A stretch of 64,000 nucleotides of DNA, from positions 76,426-140,425 of the forward strand of contig NZ_JBMVQZ010000011.1 of the NCBI RefSeq assembly GCF_049537155.1. The letters are read 5' to 3'. Source of the stretch: Limisphaera sp049537155. GTDB lineage: Bacteria > Verrucomicrobiota > Verrucomicrobiia > Limisphaerales > Limisphaeraceae. Within the stretch, counting starts at the first letter, position 1. Each line of letters opens with the position of its first letter. The position numbers were made by a program, and so were the translations under genes. Of the stretch, positions 53,391 to 62,723 are shown one piece after another. A model generated the notes under the pieces. It was not told the DNA's origin and did not search any database. It saw only the letters and a program-made list of their open reading frames with translations.

Positions 53391-54487
53391 AGCCGCGGCC
53401 CGCATTCCGGCGCCCATGCGAGGGCATTGCGTTGATCATCGTGATGATCACCGTGCTGGTCCTGTCCATCCTGGCCGGCGGATTCGCCTATTCGATGCGG
53501 GTGGAGACCAAACTGGCACGCAACGCCCAGGCCGAATCGGAGCTGCTCTGGCTGGGTCGGTCCGGTGTGGAACTGGCCCGTTACGTGCTGGGCGAGCAGC
53601 TGGCCCTGGGCTGTGAACCGTACGACGCGCTCAACCAGGTGTGGGCTGGTGGACGGGGAGGCCTCTGCACCTCCAACAGTCCGTTGGCCGGACTGCAATT
53701 GACCGATATCCAGCTCGGCTCGGGGCGGATCAGCGTGCGGATCGTGGATCTGGAACGCAAATTCAACATCAACGTGGCCGACGAGCTGATCCTGCAGCAT
53801 GCCTTCATCCTCATGGGGGTCGACCCCGGCGAGTTTCCCTCGCTGGTCAGCGCCATTTTGGACTGGGTGGATCCCGATGATGACACGCACCTCAGCGGCG
53901 CCGAGAGCGACTACTATCAGACCCTGGATCCGCCCTACCATGCCAAGAACCGGCCCATGGAAGATCTCTCCGAGCTGTTGATGGTGCGCGGGATCACCCC
54001 GGAACTTTACTGGGGACCGGCAGCCACCAACGCGGTTGCGGGCCGTTATCTTCCGCGGGCGGAGTCGCTCGGCGTGGTCAGCTCCGTGGTGACACCGCCG
54101 GTGGGACTCGTGGACCTCTTCACCACGATTTCCTCGGGCAAACTCAACATCAACACCGCACCGGTCAGCTCGCTTCAACTGGTGCCGTTCATTGACGAGG
54201 GTCGGGCCTCGCGCATCGTCATGCTGCGCGCGGGTTACGATGGCCTGGAGGGTACCGAGGACGACACGCCCGCCGGCAGTCCCGGGCTTTCGCTGCTCGA
54301 CATGCTGGTCAGTGCCGGTCTCACGCCCGCGGAGGCCACCGCCGCGGTCCGTTACCTGGACCAGCGCAGCCGCACCTTCGAAGTCACCGTGGAAGCCGAG
54401 GTCAACGGCGTGCACCGGACCTTCGTGGCCATCCTGGGCCGCAACTCTCCGAGGGACATCCCGATCCTCAGTTTCTACTGGAAATGA
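53387..54487 (+). CDS. gspK: GspK-like minor pseudopilin
   Basis: The 366-residue protein has a prepilin-like helix CEGIALIIVMITVLVLSILA lacking Glu at +5, as is normal for GspK. Then KLARNAQAESELLWLGRSGV, a central VDLERKFNINVADELILQHA domain and ILDWVDPDDDTHLSGAESDY, the calcium-binding type acidic loop of GspK. The SGKLNINTAPVSSL motif near residue 250 is the SAM-like domain. GspK caps the pseudopilus tip. ATG overlaps the gspJ stop. It ends the operon. Confidence 0.88.
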   Translation: MKPRPAFRRPCEGIALIIVMITVLVLSILAGGFAYSMRVETKLARNAQAESELLWLGRSGVELARYVLGEQLALGCEPYDALNQVWAGGRGGLCTSNSPLAGLQLTDIQLGSGRISVRIVDLERKFNINVADELILQHAFILMGVDPGEFPSLVSAILDWVDPDDDTHLSGAESDYYQTLDPPYHAKNRPMEDLSELLMVRGITPELYWGPAATNAVAGRYLPRAESLGVVSSVVTPPVGLVDLFTTISSGKLNINTAPVSSLQLVPFIDEGRASRIVMLRAGYDGLEGTEDDTPAGSPGLSLLDMLVSAGLTPAEATAAVRYLDQRSRTFEVTVEAEVNGVHRTFVAILGRNSPRDIPILSFYWK

Positions 54488-54602
54488 CGGCCTGCCGGGT
54501 GGCGGACCGGGGACTCAGGCTCGGATCCTCCCACCCCGCTGCCGGAATGCGCGGGCCGGTTTCCCCGGTTGTGCAGAGGTGTGGGTCGTGCGTGGCCCGG
54601 GA

Positions 54603-56195
54603 TCAGGGCTGCATCGGCCGGCGAGCCAGCTCCCGAATCCAGCGGCCGTAGAAGTAGATCATCACGGCCGCCAACAAGCCGATCCCGGCAAACACGTACC
54701 AGGTCAGCCCCACGTTGTAGGCCGCGGCCAGCTCGCGCGTGAGTGCATCCGGGCTCTGGCCCGTCACCTCCACCAGTTTCCGAAACGCTTCCCCGACCGG
54801 CAGGGCCTTCTCCGTGACGGCCTCCGGTGACCAGCCCATGGCCTCCACCAGGGTGCGCCGCGCCAGTTGATCCTTGTCGGAAAAGTAGTGGTACAGCAGC
54901 GGGCCCAGCTTGCCCTCGATCGTCCAGCCGACGAGGATGGGCGCCTGCGAAAAACCGATCCACATGGCCTTCTTGTCCGGCGGCGCCACGTTGCCCAGAA
55001 ACTCGCTGTACTTCGGGCTGGCCAACATCTCACCGATGCTGAACACGACCATGCCCAACACCACCCAGCCCACGTGCCGGGTCAATCCGATCATGGTCAG
55101 CGCCGTCACCACCAGCAACGTGCCCGCCAGCAGACTGTCGGTGGCGCGCATGCGGGCGCTCAGCCCGGCAAAGAGGAAACAGGTCAGCATGATCATGCCG
55201 GCGTTGATGTTGACGATCCCCTCCGGCTGGATGTGCTGTCCGGTGGCGTCCATGCCCAGGAAGAACCTCGCAAAGACGTTCTGTGTGCCGTCGGGGCCGA
55301 ACAAGAAGGTCACCATCGGACGGGTGTCCACCCAGTCCTCCACATAGCGTGGCAGCACGTCCCAGATCATCGGAAACATCAGCCACCAGACTGAAAAGAT
55401 GGCCAGATAGACGGACAAATGTGGCTTGCGCAGCTCGGCCAGCGATTCCTTCCACAGCGGGACCTCCCGTTCCAGCCCGGCACGGATCCGGGCCCGCCGG
55501 GCCAGACGTTCTTCCAATCCCGGTTCGCGATAGGTCAACAGCAGGAGGAAGTTCAGGCAGATGAAGGCCGCGTTGGTGTAGAACACCGACTGCCAGCCCA
55601 TGTGCTCACGCATGTGCAGCGCGATCAGGGGTCCGATCCATCCGCCGATGTTGACCGTCTGGTAGAAGATGCCCCACGCCATGCTGCTGTTCAGCCGGTT
55701 GGTGGCCCGGATGAGCGTCCCCTGGATCCCGGGTTTGAAGATTGCCGTGCCCACCGCCAGAAACATCACCCCGACAAAGAACCCGGCATAGGTCTGCCAC
55801 CAGGCCATGATCAGGTAGCCCAGGCATTTGAGGACCGTGGAAAGGAAGATCGTGGGTTTGTAACCGTAGCGGTCTGACAATCCGCCGGTGAACACCGGCA
55901 CCAGCGATTGCACCAGGTTCCACGTCATCAGGAGGGTGCCGAAGGTCGCCATGGTCACGCCCAGCCCGTGCTCGGAGAGCGGCCGGGTGGCGTACAACGT
56001 GGCAACGGCACGCACACCATAGAACGCCAGGCGCTCGATCATCTCCATGGCGCCCACGACCCAGAAGACGTACCCGAGACTGGCGATGGCCGCCCACATC
56101 CCGAGCTGTTTCACGTCCGCCAGGGGGTTTTCGGGCGCGGGATGCTGCGCTTCCCGCAGCTCTGGGGCTGAGGATTCGGAGGATCGAGGGTTCAT
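54603..56195 (-). CDS. POT/PTR2-family peptide:proton symporter (MFS)
   Basis: The 530-residue polytopic protein has POT landmarks. MEMIERLAFYGVRAVATLY corresponds to the ExxER-type helix 1 motif, then a GGLSDRYGYKPTIFLSTVL loop and the FKPGIQGTLIRATNR region. FYQTVNIGGWIGP matches the PTR2 signature region. At least 12 membrane helices are visible, with a large loop near 240-330 containing PDGTQNVFARFFLGM. It likely imports di- or tripeptides with protons. The cytoplasmic N-terminus before helix 1 is Ser/Pro/Glu-rich. ATG 56195 was chosen as the first start that gives the family N-terminus. Confidence 0.85.
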   Translation of the reverse strand: MNPRSSESSAPELREAQHPAPENPLADVKQLGMWAAIASLGYVFWVVGAMEMIERLAFYGVRAVATLYATRPLSEHGLGVTMATFGTLLMTWNLVQSLVPVFTGGLSDRYGYKPTIFLSTVLKCLGYLIMAWWQTYAGFFVGVMFLAVGTAIFKPGIQGTLIRATNRLNSSMAWGIFYQTVNIGGWIGPLIALHMREHMGWQSVFYTNAAFICLNFLLLLTYREPGLEERLARRARIRAGLEREVPLWKESLAELRKPHLSVYLAIFSVWWLMFPMIWDVLPRYVEDWVDTRPMVTFLFGPDGTQNVFARFFLGMDATGQHIQPEGIVNINAGMIMLTCFLFAGLSARMRATDSLLAGTLLVVTALTMIGLTRHVGWVVLGMVVFSIGEMLASPKYSEFLGNVAPPDKKAMWIGFSQAPILVGWTIEGKLGPLLYHYFSDKDQLARRTLVEAMGWSPEAVTEKALPVGEAFRKLVEVTGQSPDALTRELAAAYNVGLTWYVFAGIGLLAAVMIYFYGRWIRELARRPMQP

Positions 56196-56943
56196 GATAA
56201 AAGCGGTGCCGGATGGACAAAGCGTTTTCGCGGCAACAACCCGGCGCGCGGCAGCGGTCGGGCGGTGGACGAACCCGGCCGTGCCCCGGCCGGAGGTCCG
56301 CTGCGCCGGCTTGCTTCCACCGGGACCTGTTTCCGTGCCGTCCCCACGGTCCGCGACTTTGCCAACGGCCCCGGCGCCGGACAAGCGCGGAGGACCGCGG
56401 GAGCGGCCGCAGTGTCATTTGCCCCTGAGGCGGGGCAGGGCGGATGGATGCGGATTTGGGGCGCGAGCGGAGCCGGGTGCCCACGGAGGAGGTTTGTCGG
56501 CTGGCGCGTCCCGATGTTGCCCGCCACCGCGCGCGGCGGTTTGCGGGTCAGGCAGCCGCGTGGATCGGCCGTGCGGGTGGGACGGCGGAACTCCGTGCCC
56601 GGTGATCATGTTCGGAAAGGCGTCTGACTGGGCTCCTTACGCGGCGCGGATCGAACGCCGGACGCTGCCGGAAGGATTCATGGGCACCGGCCGCTGCCGT
56701 GGGATCAAATCCGGCCCGGTGCTTCCGGTAGACGTCGGCGATCAGCCGGGCCGGTCCGTGTGGAAAGCGGAGGGGTGGCGTTTGGGTAGGGCTGGAAAAC
56801 TGGCGTGACCGGGCTTTCGTCTACGGGCTGGCCGGTTCGGTATGATCCCGGAGTTGCTTTGTGGAGAACGCCGGGCAGGACGTTTTCAATCTGCCGTCCG
56901 GGGCGGAAGGGCGCGGATGGCAGTCCGTCCCCGCCGGGAACGG
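56196..56943. other. 748-base region without a supported gene
   Basis: Both strands carry open frames of 60-120 codons, as expected at this GC content, but none has a ribosome site plus protein-like composition. The promoter of the POT transporter must lie at its left end. No RNA, repeat or terminator was recognised. Confidence 0.35.
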
Positions 56944-57564
56944 TCAGGGTTTGGGTGGTGCGGGGTTTTGCCCGGCTTTTTCCCCGCGGGCTTGGGTGGG
57001 GGCGTAAGGTGCCGGTGAGGGGGACTGTTTCTCGAACTTGAGGGCGGCGGAGTTGATGCAGTAACGCAGGCCGGTGGGCCGCGGGCCGTCCGGGAAGACA
57101 TGGCCCAGGTGCCCGCCGCAGCGGGCGCAGAGCACCTCGGTCCGGATCATCCCATGGCTGTAATCGGGCTGGGTGACCACGGCATCCTGCGAGGCAGGGG
57201 CGAAGTAGCTGGGCCAGCCGCAGCCGGAATCGAATTTGGTGTCGGAGGTGAACAGGAGGGCGCCACAGCCGGCGCAACGGTACACGCCCTTTTCCTTGTG
57301 GTTCCAGTAGGCTCCGGAGAAGGGGCGCTCGGTGCCCTTTTGACGCAGCACGTGGTATTGCTCGGGCGAGAGCAGTTTGCGCCATTCGTCTTCAGTCTTG
57401 CGGATGGGGAAGTTCATGGCCGGTGGTGTGGATGGGTTTGTTGCCGGTCGGGTGTGGGGCGCGGTTGGGGCGGGCTGGGCGGAGAGATGGATCGCGAGGA
57501 GCAACACCAGCGCGCCGGTGCCGGGCGCCCCTGCCTGGTTTCGTCCCGGTTTGGGCCGTTGCAT
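56944..57564 (-). CDS. msrB: Peptide-methionine (R)-S-oxide reductase MsrB, exported form
   Basis: The 206-residue protein has an N-terminal signal-like segment (GTGALVLLLAIHLSA) followed by the MsrB domain: EDEWRKLLSPEQYHVLRQKG, zinc motifs CAGC and CARC, GCGWPSYF and the active site LRYCINSAALKF. All four zinc Cys and the catalytic Cys are present. It reduces methionine-R-sulfoxide in proteins; the signal suggests action in the periplasm. A Pro/Ala-rich tail follows the domain. An internal ATG at NFPIRKTE could give a cytoplasmic form. Confidence 0.9.
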   Translation of the reverse strand: MQRPKPGRNQAGAPGTGALVLLLAIHLSAQPAPTAPHTRPATNPSTPPAMNFPIRKTEDEWRKLLSPEQYHVLRQKGTERPFSGAYWNHKEKGVYRCAGCGALLFTSDTKFDSGCGWPSYFAPASQDAVVTQPDYSHGMIRTEVLCARCGGHLGHVFPDGPRPTGLRYCINSAALKFEKQSPSPAPYAPTQARGEKAGQNPAPPKP

Positions 57565-57655
57565 GGAGTCAATTTCCGTTCGGAACTTCGAAAGTCAAAC
57601 CGGGTCGGGGCTGGAGGCCGCGGCCGGCGCCGGGGTGGCAGGAGCCGTTGCCGAC

Positions 57656-58414
57656 TCAGGTCGTGCCCGGGCTGGCAGTGCGGAAGGTCCACTCGGGCCG
57701 TGCGTATCGGGTTCGGACGAGTTCCCACACGGCGTCGGCGGGCGGTGGAGAAGCGGATGGTTCGGCTGACCATGCGTGCAACAAGGCGCGGCGGACCTCC
57801 GTCTCGGAGAGCGGGAGGGTGGTGAGGAAATCGGCGTGGGAACGACCCTGGCGATAGGCCGGTTGTCGCGACGGCATTTTCAGCACGGCGGTCATCAGGT
57901 CGAGGGGCAGGTGAAGGAGGAACGTCCCGTGGAAAAGCAGGTAACGGCGGTGGCGGCGCTGGGCGTTTCCGGAGAATTTGCGGCCGTCGAGGGTGAGATC
58001 GGTGTCGCCCTGGATCCGGATCGCGTGGGGTTCGAGGCCGAGGGCGCGGGCCAGGGCGGTGGCGTGGCGTTGCAGCACGAAGCGATTGGTGGTGGTGACC
58101 GACCGGGTCGGTCCGGCGGGGTCAATCCGCAGCACGAGGGTGTAGTTGAGGCAGCCGGGTGCCTGGAGGACGGTTCCCCCGCCGGAACAGCGGCGCAACA
58201 CGGGGATGCCGAGCCGTTGGCAGGCGGCGAGGTCCACCTCGCGTTCGACCTGCTGGCCGTAGCCGACCACCACGAAGGGGCGGTCGGGCATCCAGAAACG
58301 GAGGTATTCGGTGCCGGGCTCGGATGAGGCACCGGCCTCGCACCAGTCCAGGAGGGCCTCGTCGGCGGCCAGGTTGGCCTCCGGCGTGTGGAGTGTCCAA
58401 TCCAGATGTTTCAC
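57656..58414 (-). CDS. lplA: Lipoate-protein ligase A family protein
   Basis: The 252-residue protein has the biotin/lipoate ligase fold markers NLAADEALLDWCEAG, FVVVGYGQQVEREVD, RRCSGGGTVLQAPGCLNYTL and the Lys-containing LDGRKFSGNAQRRHRRYLLF. The RRCSGGG and GRKFSG motifs bind lipoyl-AMP. It attaches lipoate to E2 or GcvH proteins. It is divergent from aceE with 135 bases between start codons, so lipoylation and the pyruvate dehydrogenase are neighbours. It could instead be an octanoyl transferase of the LipM type. Confidence 0.85.
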   Translation of the reverse strand: MKHLDWTLHTPEANLAADEALLDWCEAGASSEPGTEYLRFWMPDRPFVVVGYGQQVEREVDLAACQRLGIPVLRRCSGGGTVLQAPGCLNYTLVLRIDPAGPTRSVTTTNRFVLQRHATALARALGLEPHAIRIQGDTDLTLDGRKFSGNAQRRHRRYLLFHGTFLLHLPLDLMTAVLKMPSRQPAYRQGRSHADFLTTLPLSETEVRRALLHAWSAEPSASPPPADAVWELVRTRYARPEWTFRTASPGTT

Positions 58415-58549
58415 GTGGCTTCGGGTGTGCTACGTTTGTGCCTGACAACGGGGCCGTTTTCGGCTTGGTTTTTCCAGGCTCCCGACGGGGCGGGCGGCGG
58501 TTTGGTTCCGCCCGGCCTGCGCGGGAGACAACGGAGTGCAACACGGAAC

Positions 58550-61240
58550 GTGAAAACGCCAGACAAAGTTCAGGTGGCATCTGCGGTGGCTGCGGCAGGC
58601 CGGCCGCGGCAGTGGTACGAGTCGTTGGACACCGTGGTGGAGAAGGCGCTGCAGCCGCACGGTCCCGAGGTGGCCGGGCGCTTTCTTCAGAGCCTGACCC
58701 GCCGGCTGATTCCGCCCGGGCAGGGCGGGTTCCGCCCCGTCAGCACGCCCTACATCAACACCATCCCGCCGGAAGAACAGCCGGCGTTTCCGGGCGATCG
58801 CGAGCTGGAACGGCGGATCAAGAGCATCGTGCGTTGGAATGCGATGGCCATGGTGGTCCAGGCCAACATGCGCACCAACGTGGGCGGGCACATCTCCAGC
58901 TTTGCCTCCAGCGCGACCCTGTACGAGGTGGCGTTCAACCATTTCCTGCGGGGACCCACGGAGGATTTCGTCGGCGACCTGGTCTTTTTCCAGGGTCATT
59001 CGGCGCCGGGGATCTACGCGCGGGCCTTTTTGGAGGGGCGGCTTACCGAGACGCAGCTTCGCAATTTCCGGCAGGAACTGGCGCCGGGTGGCGGGCTGTC
59101 CTCGTATCCGCACCCGTATCTGATGCCCGAGTTCTGGCAGTTCCCCACGGTTTCCATGGGGCTGGGGCCAATCGTCTCCATCTACACCGCGCGGTTCATC
59201 CGGTACCTGCGGGACCGGGGGCTGTTCGCCGGACAGGAACCCAAGGTGGTGTGTTTCGTGGGGGATGGGGAGACCGACGAGCCCGAGACGCTGGGGTCCA
59301 TCACGCTGGCGTCGCGCGAGCAACTGGACAATCTGATCTGGGTCGTCAATTGCAATCTCCAGCGGTTGGACGGGCCGGTGCGGGGCAACGGGAAGATCAT
59401 CCAGGAACTGGAGGCGGTGTTCTCGGGGGCGGGCTGGAACGTCATCAAGGTGATCTGGGGATCGGATTGGGACCCGTTGTTGGCGGCTGACAAGTCCGGC
59501 CTGCTGCTCAAACGCATGGAAGAGGCCGTGGACGGGGACTACCAGAAGTATTCCGTGGAACCCGGCAGCTACACGCGGAAGCACTTCTTCGGCAAATATC
59601 CGGAGCTGCTCGAGCTGGTGAATCATTTGACCGACGACCAGATCCGCAAGCTCATGCGGGGCGGGCACGATCCGGTGAAGGTGTACGCCGCCTATGCGGC
59701 CGCCTGGGCGCACAAGGGTCAGCCGACGGTCATCCTGGCCAAGACCATCAAGGGGTACGGTCTGGGTGAGGCCGGTGAGGGGCGCAACATCACCCATCAG
59801 CAGAAGAAGCTCAACGAAAAAGAACTGCGCGAATTCCGGACGCGGTTCGGCATCCCCATCAGCGACGAGGAGATCGCCGAGATGCCCTTTTACCGGCCGC
59901 CGGACGACAGTCCGGAGATGCGCTATTTGCACGAGCGGCGCCGGGCATTGGGCGGATATCTGCCCCAGCGCCGGGTGATCCCCCAACCCCTGCCGGTGCC
60001 GGGCCGCGAGTATTTCGCGGAGTTTTTCAAGGGCTCGGGCAATCTGGAGGTTTCCTCCACCATGGCCTTTGTCCGCATGCTGAGCCTGCTGCTCCGGCAC
60101 AAGGAGATCGGCAAGCGGATCGTGCCTATCATCCCCGACGAGGCCCGCACCTTCGGCCTGGACGCCCTCTTCCGCGAGGTGGGGATTTATTCCTCCAAAG
60201 GCCAGCTCTACGAGCCCGTGGACAAGAAATCGCTGCTCTACTACCTGGAGAAGAAGGACGGGCAGATCCTGGAGGAAGGCATCACCGAGGCGGGTGCGAT
60301 GTCGTCTTTCATCGCGGCAGGGACCTCGTACGCGAATCTGCGGCTGCCGATGATCCCGTTCTACATCTACTACTCCATGTTCGGTTTCCAGCGCGTGGGG
60401 GACCTGATGTGGCTGGCCGGGGACATCCGGGCCCGCGGATTCCTGCTGGGCGCCACGTACGGTCGGACCACCTTGAACGGCGAGGGCCTGCAACATCAGG
60501 ACGGCCACAGCCTGCTGTTGGCCAGCACCATCCCGACCCTGCTGGCCTACGATCCTGCCTTCGCCTACGAGCTGGCGATCATCGTTTCCGACGGGCTGCG
60601 GCGAATGTACGTGGACCAGCAGGATGTGTTCTACTTCATCACGCTTTACAACGAGAACATGCCGATGCCGCCCATGCCGCCCGGTGTGGAGGAGGGCATC
60701 CTGCGCGGCCTGTACAAGTACAAGCCCGGGCCGGAGGGTCTGAAGCTCAAGGCCCACATCTTCGGCAGCGGCACGATCATCCGATCCGCGTTGCGCGCCC
60801 AGGAGATCCTGGCGGAACGGTACGGGGTGTCCGCCGACGTCTGGAGCGCCACCAGTTACAAGTCCCTCCGCAACGATGCGCTGCGTTGCGAGCGGTGGAA
60901 CATGCTTCATCCCACCGAGCCGCCGCGGAAACCTTACGTGGTCGAGCTCCTCGAAAAGGAGCAGGGCCCGTTCGTTGCGGTGTCCGACAACATGAAGATG
61001 GTGCCCGATCAGATTGCACCGTGGGTTCCGGGCGGCCTGACCACGCTCGGCACCGACGGATTCGGCCGGAGCGACACCCGCCCGCGGCTGCGCCGGTTTT
61101 TCGAGGTGGACGCCGAGTGCACCGTCATCGCCACGTTGTGGGCGTTGGCCAAACAACGGAAGGTCAAACCCTCGCTGGTGGCCCAGGCGATCAAGGACCT
61201 GGACGTGGATCCGGAGAAGGCCCATCCGGAGATCGTTTGA
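58550..61240 (+). CDS. aceE: Pyruvate dehydrogenase E1 component (single-chain, AceE type)
   Basis: The 896-residue protein closely follows AceE of about 890 residues. It has TPYINTIPPEEQPAFPGD, NMRTNVGGHISSFASSATLY and the thiamine diphosphate motif GDGETDEPETLGS with VVNCNLQRLDGPVRGN. The C-terminal half has IPDEARTFGLDALFREVGIY and LQHQDGHSLL. It decarboxylates pyruvate and reductively acetylates lipoyl-E2. The start is GTG at 58550, giving an N-terminus of usual length; a GGAG lies about 13 bases upstream. E2 and E3 genes are not in the window. Confidence 0.95.
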   Translation: MKTPDKVQVASAVAAAGRPRQWYESLDTVVEKALQPHGPEVAGRFLQSLTRRLIPPGQGGFRPVSTPYINTIPPEEQPAFPGDRELERRIKSIVRWNAMAMVVQANMRTNVGGHISSFASSATLYEVAFNHFLRGPTEDFVGDLVFFQGHSAPGIYARAFLEGRLTETQLRNFRQELAPGGGLSSYPHPYLMPEFWQFPTVSMGLGPIVSIYTARFIRYLRDRGLFAGQEPKVVCFVGDGETDEPETLGSITLASREQLDNLIWVVNCNLQRLDGPVRGNGKIIQELEAVFSGAGWNVIKVIWGSDWDPLLAADKSGLLLKRMEEAVDGDYQKYSVEPGSYTRKHFFGKYPELLELVNHLTDDQIRKLMRGGHDPVKVYAAYAAAWAHKGQPTVILAKTIKGYGLGEAGEGRNITHQQKKLNEKELREFRTRFGIPISDEEIAEMPFYRPPDDSPEMRYLHERRRALGGYLPQRRVIPQPLPVPGREYFAEFFKGSGNLEVSSTMAFVRMLSLLLRHKEIGKRIVPIIPDEARTFGLDALFREVGIYSSKGQLYEPVDKKSLLYYLEKKDGQILEEGITEAGAMSSFIAAGTSYANLRLPMIPFYIYYSMFGFQRVGDLMWLAGDIRARGFLLGATYGRTTLNGEGLQHQDGHSLLLASTIPTLLAYDPAFAYELAIIVSDGLRRMYVDQQDVFYFITLYNENMPMPPMPPGVEEGILRGLYKYKPGPEGLKLKAHIFGSGTIIRSALRAQEILAERYGVSADVWSATSYKSLRNDALRCERWNMLHPTEPPRKPYVVELLEKEQGPFVAVSDNMKMVPDQIAPWVPGGLTTLGTDGFGRSDTRPRLRRFFEVDAECTVIATLWALAKQRKVKPSLVAQAIKDLDVDPEKAHPEIV

Positions 61241-61283
61241 GCGGCCCCCCGCGCGGACGACGACCCGGCCGGGTTCAGGAACA

Positions 61284-61859
61284 CTACCACACCGTCCTTG
61301 GGGGCCAACGCGACGGCCGGCCTTCGGGCATTTCCACGCCCTCCCCTGCCAGCAACCGGCGTTTCCACTCCAGACCGGCGCTGAAACCGCCGGGACGGCC
61401 ACCGGAGGCCACCACGCGGTGGCACGGCACCAGAAGGGGAATCGGGTTCGCTGCACAGGCACGGCCCACGGCCCGTGCCGCCCCGGGCCGGCCCAGGTCG
61501 CGCGCCACCTGCCCGTAGGTCCGGACCTGGCCGGGCGGGATTCGCAGCAGCTGGCGCCACACCGCCCGGTGAAACGCGCTTTGCCCGGCCCAGTCCAGGG
61601 GCGGCAAACGACGTGGCACGCGTCCGGTCAGGGCCGTCCGCACAGCCGCAACGGTGCTCCGGTGCCATGCGCGAATCAGCCGGGGTGCGGGTGAAACGGC
61701 ATGGGTGGCCGCCGGTTTGTCCCTGGGAAACGTGAGGGCACGCAATCCGGCTTCGGAATACCAGGCCCAGAAACAGCCTGCGTCCGTTTCCACCGGCAGC
61801 GGGCCGAAAAGGATCGGGACGCTGGCTGTCCGGGTGCGGGAGAGGTGAGGTCGGGGCAT
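61284..61859 (-). CDS. ogt: Methylated-DNA--protein-cysteine methyltransferase
   Basis: The 191-residue protein ends with the MGMT domain: FHRAVWRQLLRIPPGQVRTY, RAVGRACAANPIPLLVPCHR with the acceptor Cys in PCHRVV, then GGFSAGLEWKRRLL. The helix-turn-helix Arg finger (GAARAVG) is intact. It repairs O6-methylguanine by transferring the methyl group to its own Cys. It is the last gene of a four-gene minus-strand unit, 15 bases after the preceding gene. Confidence 0.92.
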   Translation of the reverse strand: MPRPHLSRTRTASVPILFGPLPVETDAGCFWAWYSEAGLRALTFPRDKPAATHAVSPAPRLIRAWHRSTVAAVRTALTGRVPRRLPPLDWAGQSAFHRAVWRQLLRIPPGQVRTYGQVARDLGRPGAARAVGRACAANPIPLLVPCHRVVASGGRPGGFSAGLEWKRRLLAGEGVEMPEGRPSRWPPRTVW

Positions 61860-61874
61860 GGCACTTTTCGCGTC

Positions 61875-62438
61875 TTACGGAGCGCGAATCAGAACATACG
61901 CAATGCCGAAAACCACCAGGATCAGCATGGCCAGCAGGGCCAGAAAACGGTTGCGGGCGATGCGTCGTTCGTACCGCAGCGGACGCAGCTCGGGTGCACC
62001 ACCGGCAGCCAGCAGCCGCACCAGTTCGGAGCTGCCGGACGGGGGTGGCTCCGACCACTTCGCCCGCAGGGACCGCCACAGCCCGGGCAGATCGTACTTG
62101 CGTTGGCCGTACTCGTTGTAGAGATGAGGCGTTTGGCTGGGGGATTCCACCGGAACAGCAGCCGGTTGCGGTCCGGTGGGAGGTGTGTCCGCCCGGGCAG
62201 ACAAAGTGGAAGGCCGTCGCTCCAGCGGCTCGCCGCCCGGGGCTGAACCGGATTCAGGGGCGGCGGAATCTCCCGGGCGCGAGAGGGGCGGCTGCGCAGA
62301 TGCTGTTCGGGACGCCGCACGCGGGACCTGGAGCCGGGCCTCGAGCTGCCGGATTTCCTCCTCCAGCGAGCGGATCCGTTCCCGGAGCGCCCGCTCGCGT
62401 TCCCGCCAGGGATCGGTCTTTTTTCGCCAGAATGCCAT
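61875..62438 (-). CDS. Membrane protein with N-terminal coiled coil, unknown function
   Basis: The 187-residue protein begins with a charged coiled coil (RERERALRERIRSLEEEIRQ), then a long Pro/Ser/Ala-rich disordered linker. A short conserved-looking patch YNEYGQRKYDLPGLWRSLRA follows, with a C-terminal membrane helix (FLALLAMLILVVFGIAYVLI). The topology suggests a tail-anchored cytoplasmic protein. No named family is recognised. It is in line with two other small membrane genes upstream and ogt downstream. Confidence 0.65.
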   Translation of the reverse strand: MAFWRKKTDPWRERERALRERIRSLEEEIRQLEARLQVPRAASRTASAQPPLSRPGDSAAPESGSAPGGEPLERRPSTLSARADTPPTGPQPAAVPVESPSQTPHLYNEYGQRKYDLPGLWRSLRAKWSEPPPSGSSELVRLLAAGGAPELRPLRYERRIARNRFLALLAMLILVVFGIAYVLIRAP

Positions 62439-62480
62439 GCTGTCGCCCTGCCTGCCGCGAGTGGCCTCCCCACTTTAGGG

Positions 62481-62723
62481 TCAAGGTCCGCGGCTTCTCA
62501 AGGCCAGGCGCCGGAGGAAACAACCCGCCGCCAGAAGGACGAATCCGATCGTGCCCTGGGCTGCCAGGAACCGGTCGGATCGCGGCCAGCTTGCCGAGGG
62601 CAGGGCAGCCTCCAACATGATGGCCGCGCCACCGGCCATGAGGATCCAACCCAACAGCAGGTGGCGCAGGCGCCGGCCGGTGTCCGACGCTCCGGGAGGC
62701 ATGCTGCGCAGGGACACGCTCAT
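62481..62723 (-). CDS. Small two-helix membrane protein
   Basis: The 80-residue product has two hydrophobic segments (LLLGWILMAGGAAIMLEAAL and FLAAQGTIGFVLLAAGCFL) separated by a short polar loop, and a basic C-terminus. ATG 62723 overlaps the stop of the upstream coiled-coil gene (ATGA), so translation is probably coupled. Function unknown. Confidence 0.6.
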   Translation of the reverse strand: MSVSLRSMPPGASDTGRRLRHLLLGWILMAGGAAIMLEAALPSASWPRSDRFLAAQGTIGFVLLAAGCFLRRLALRSRGP

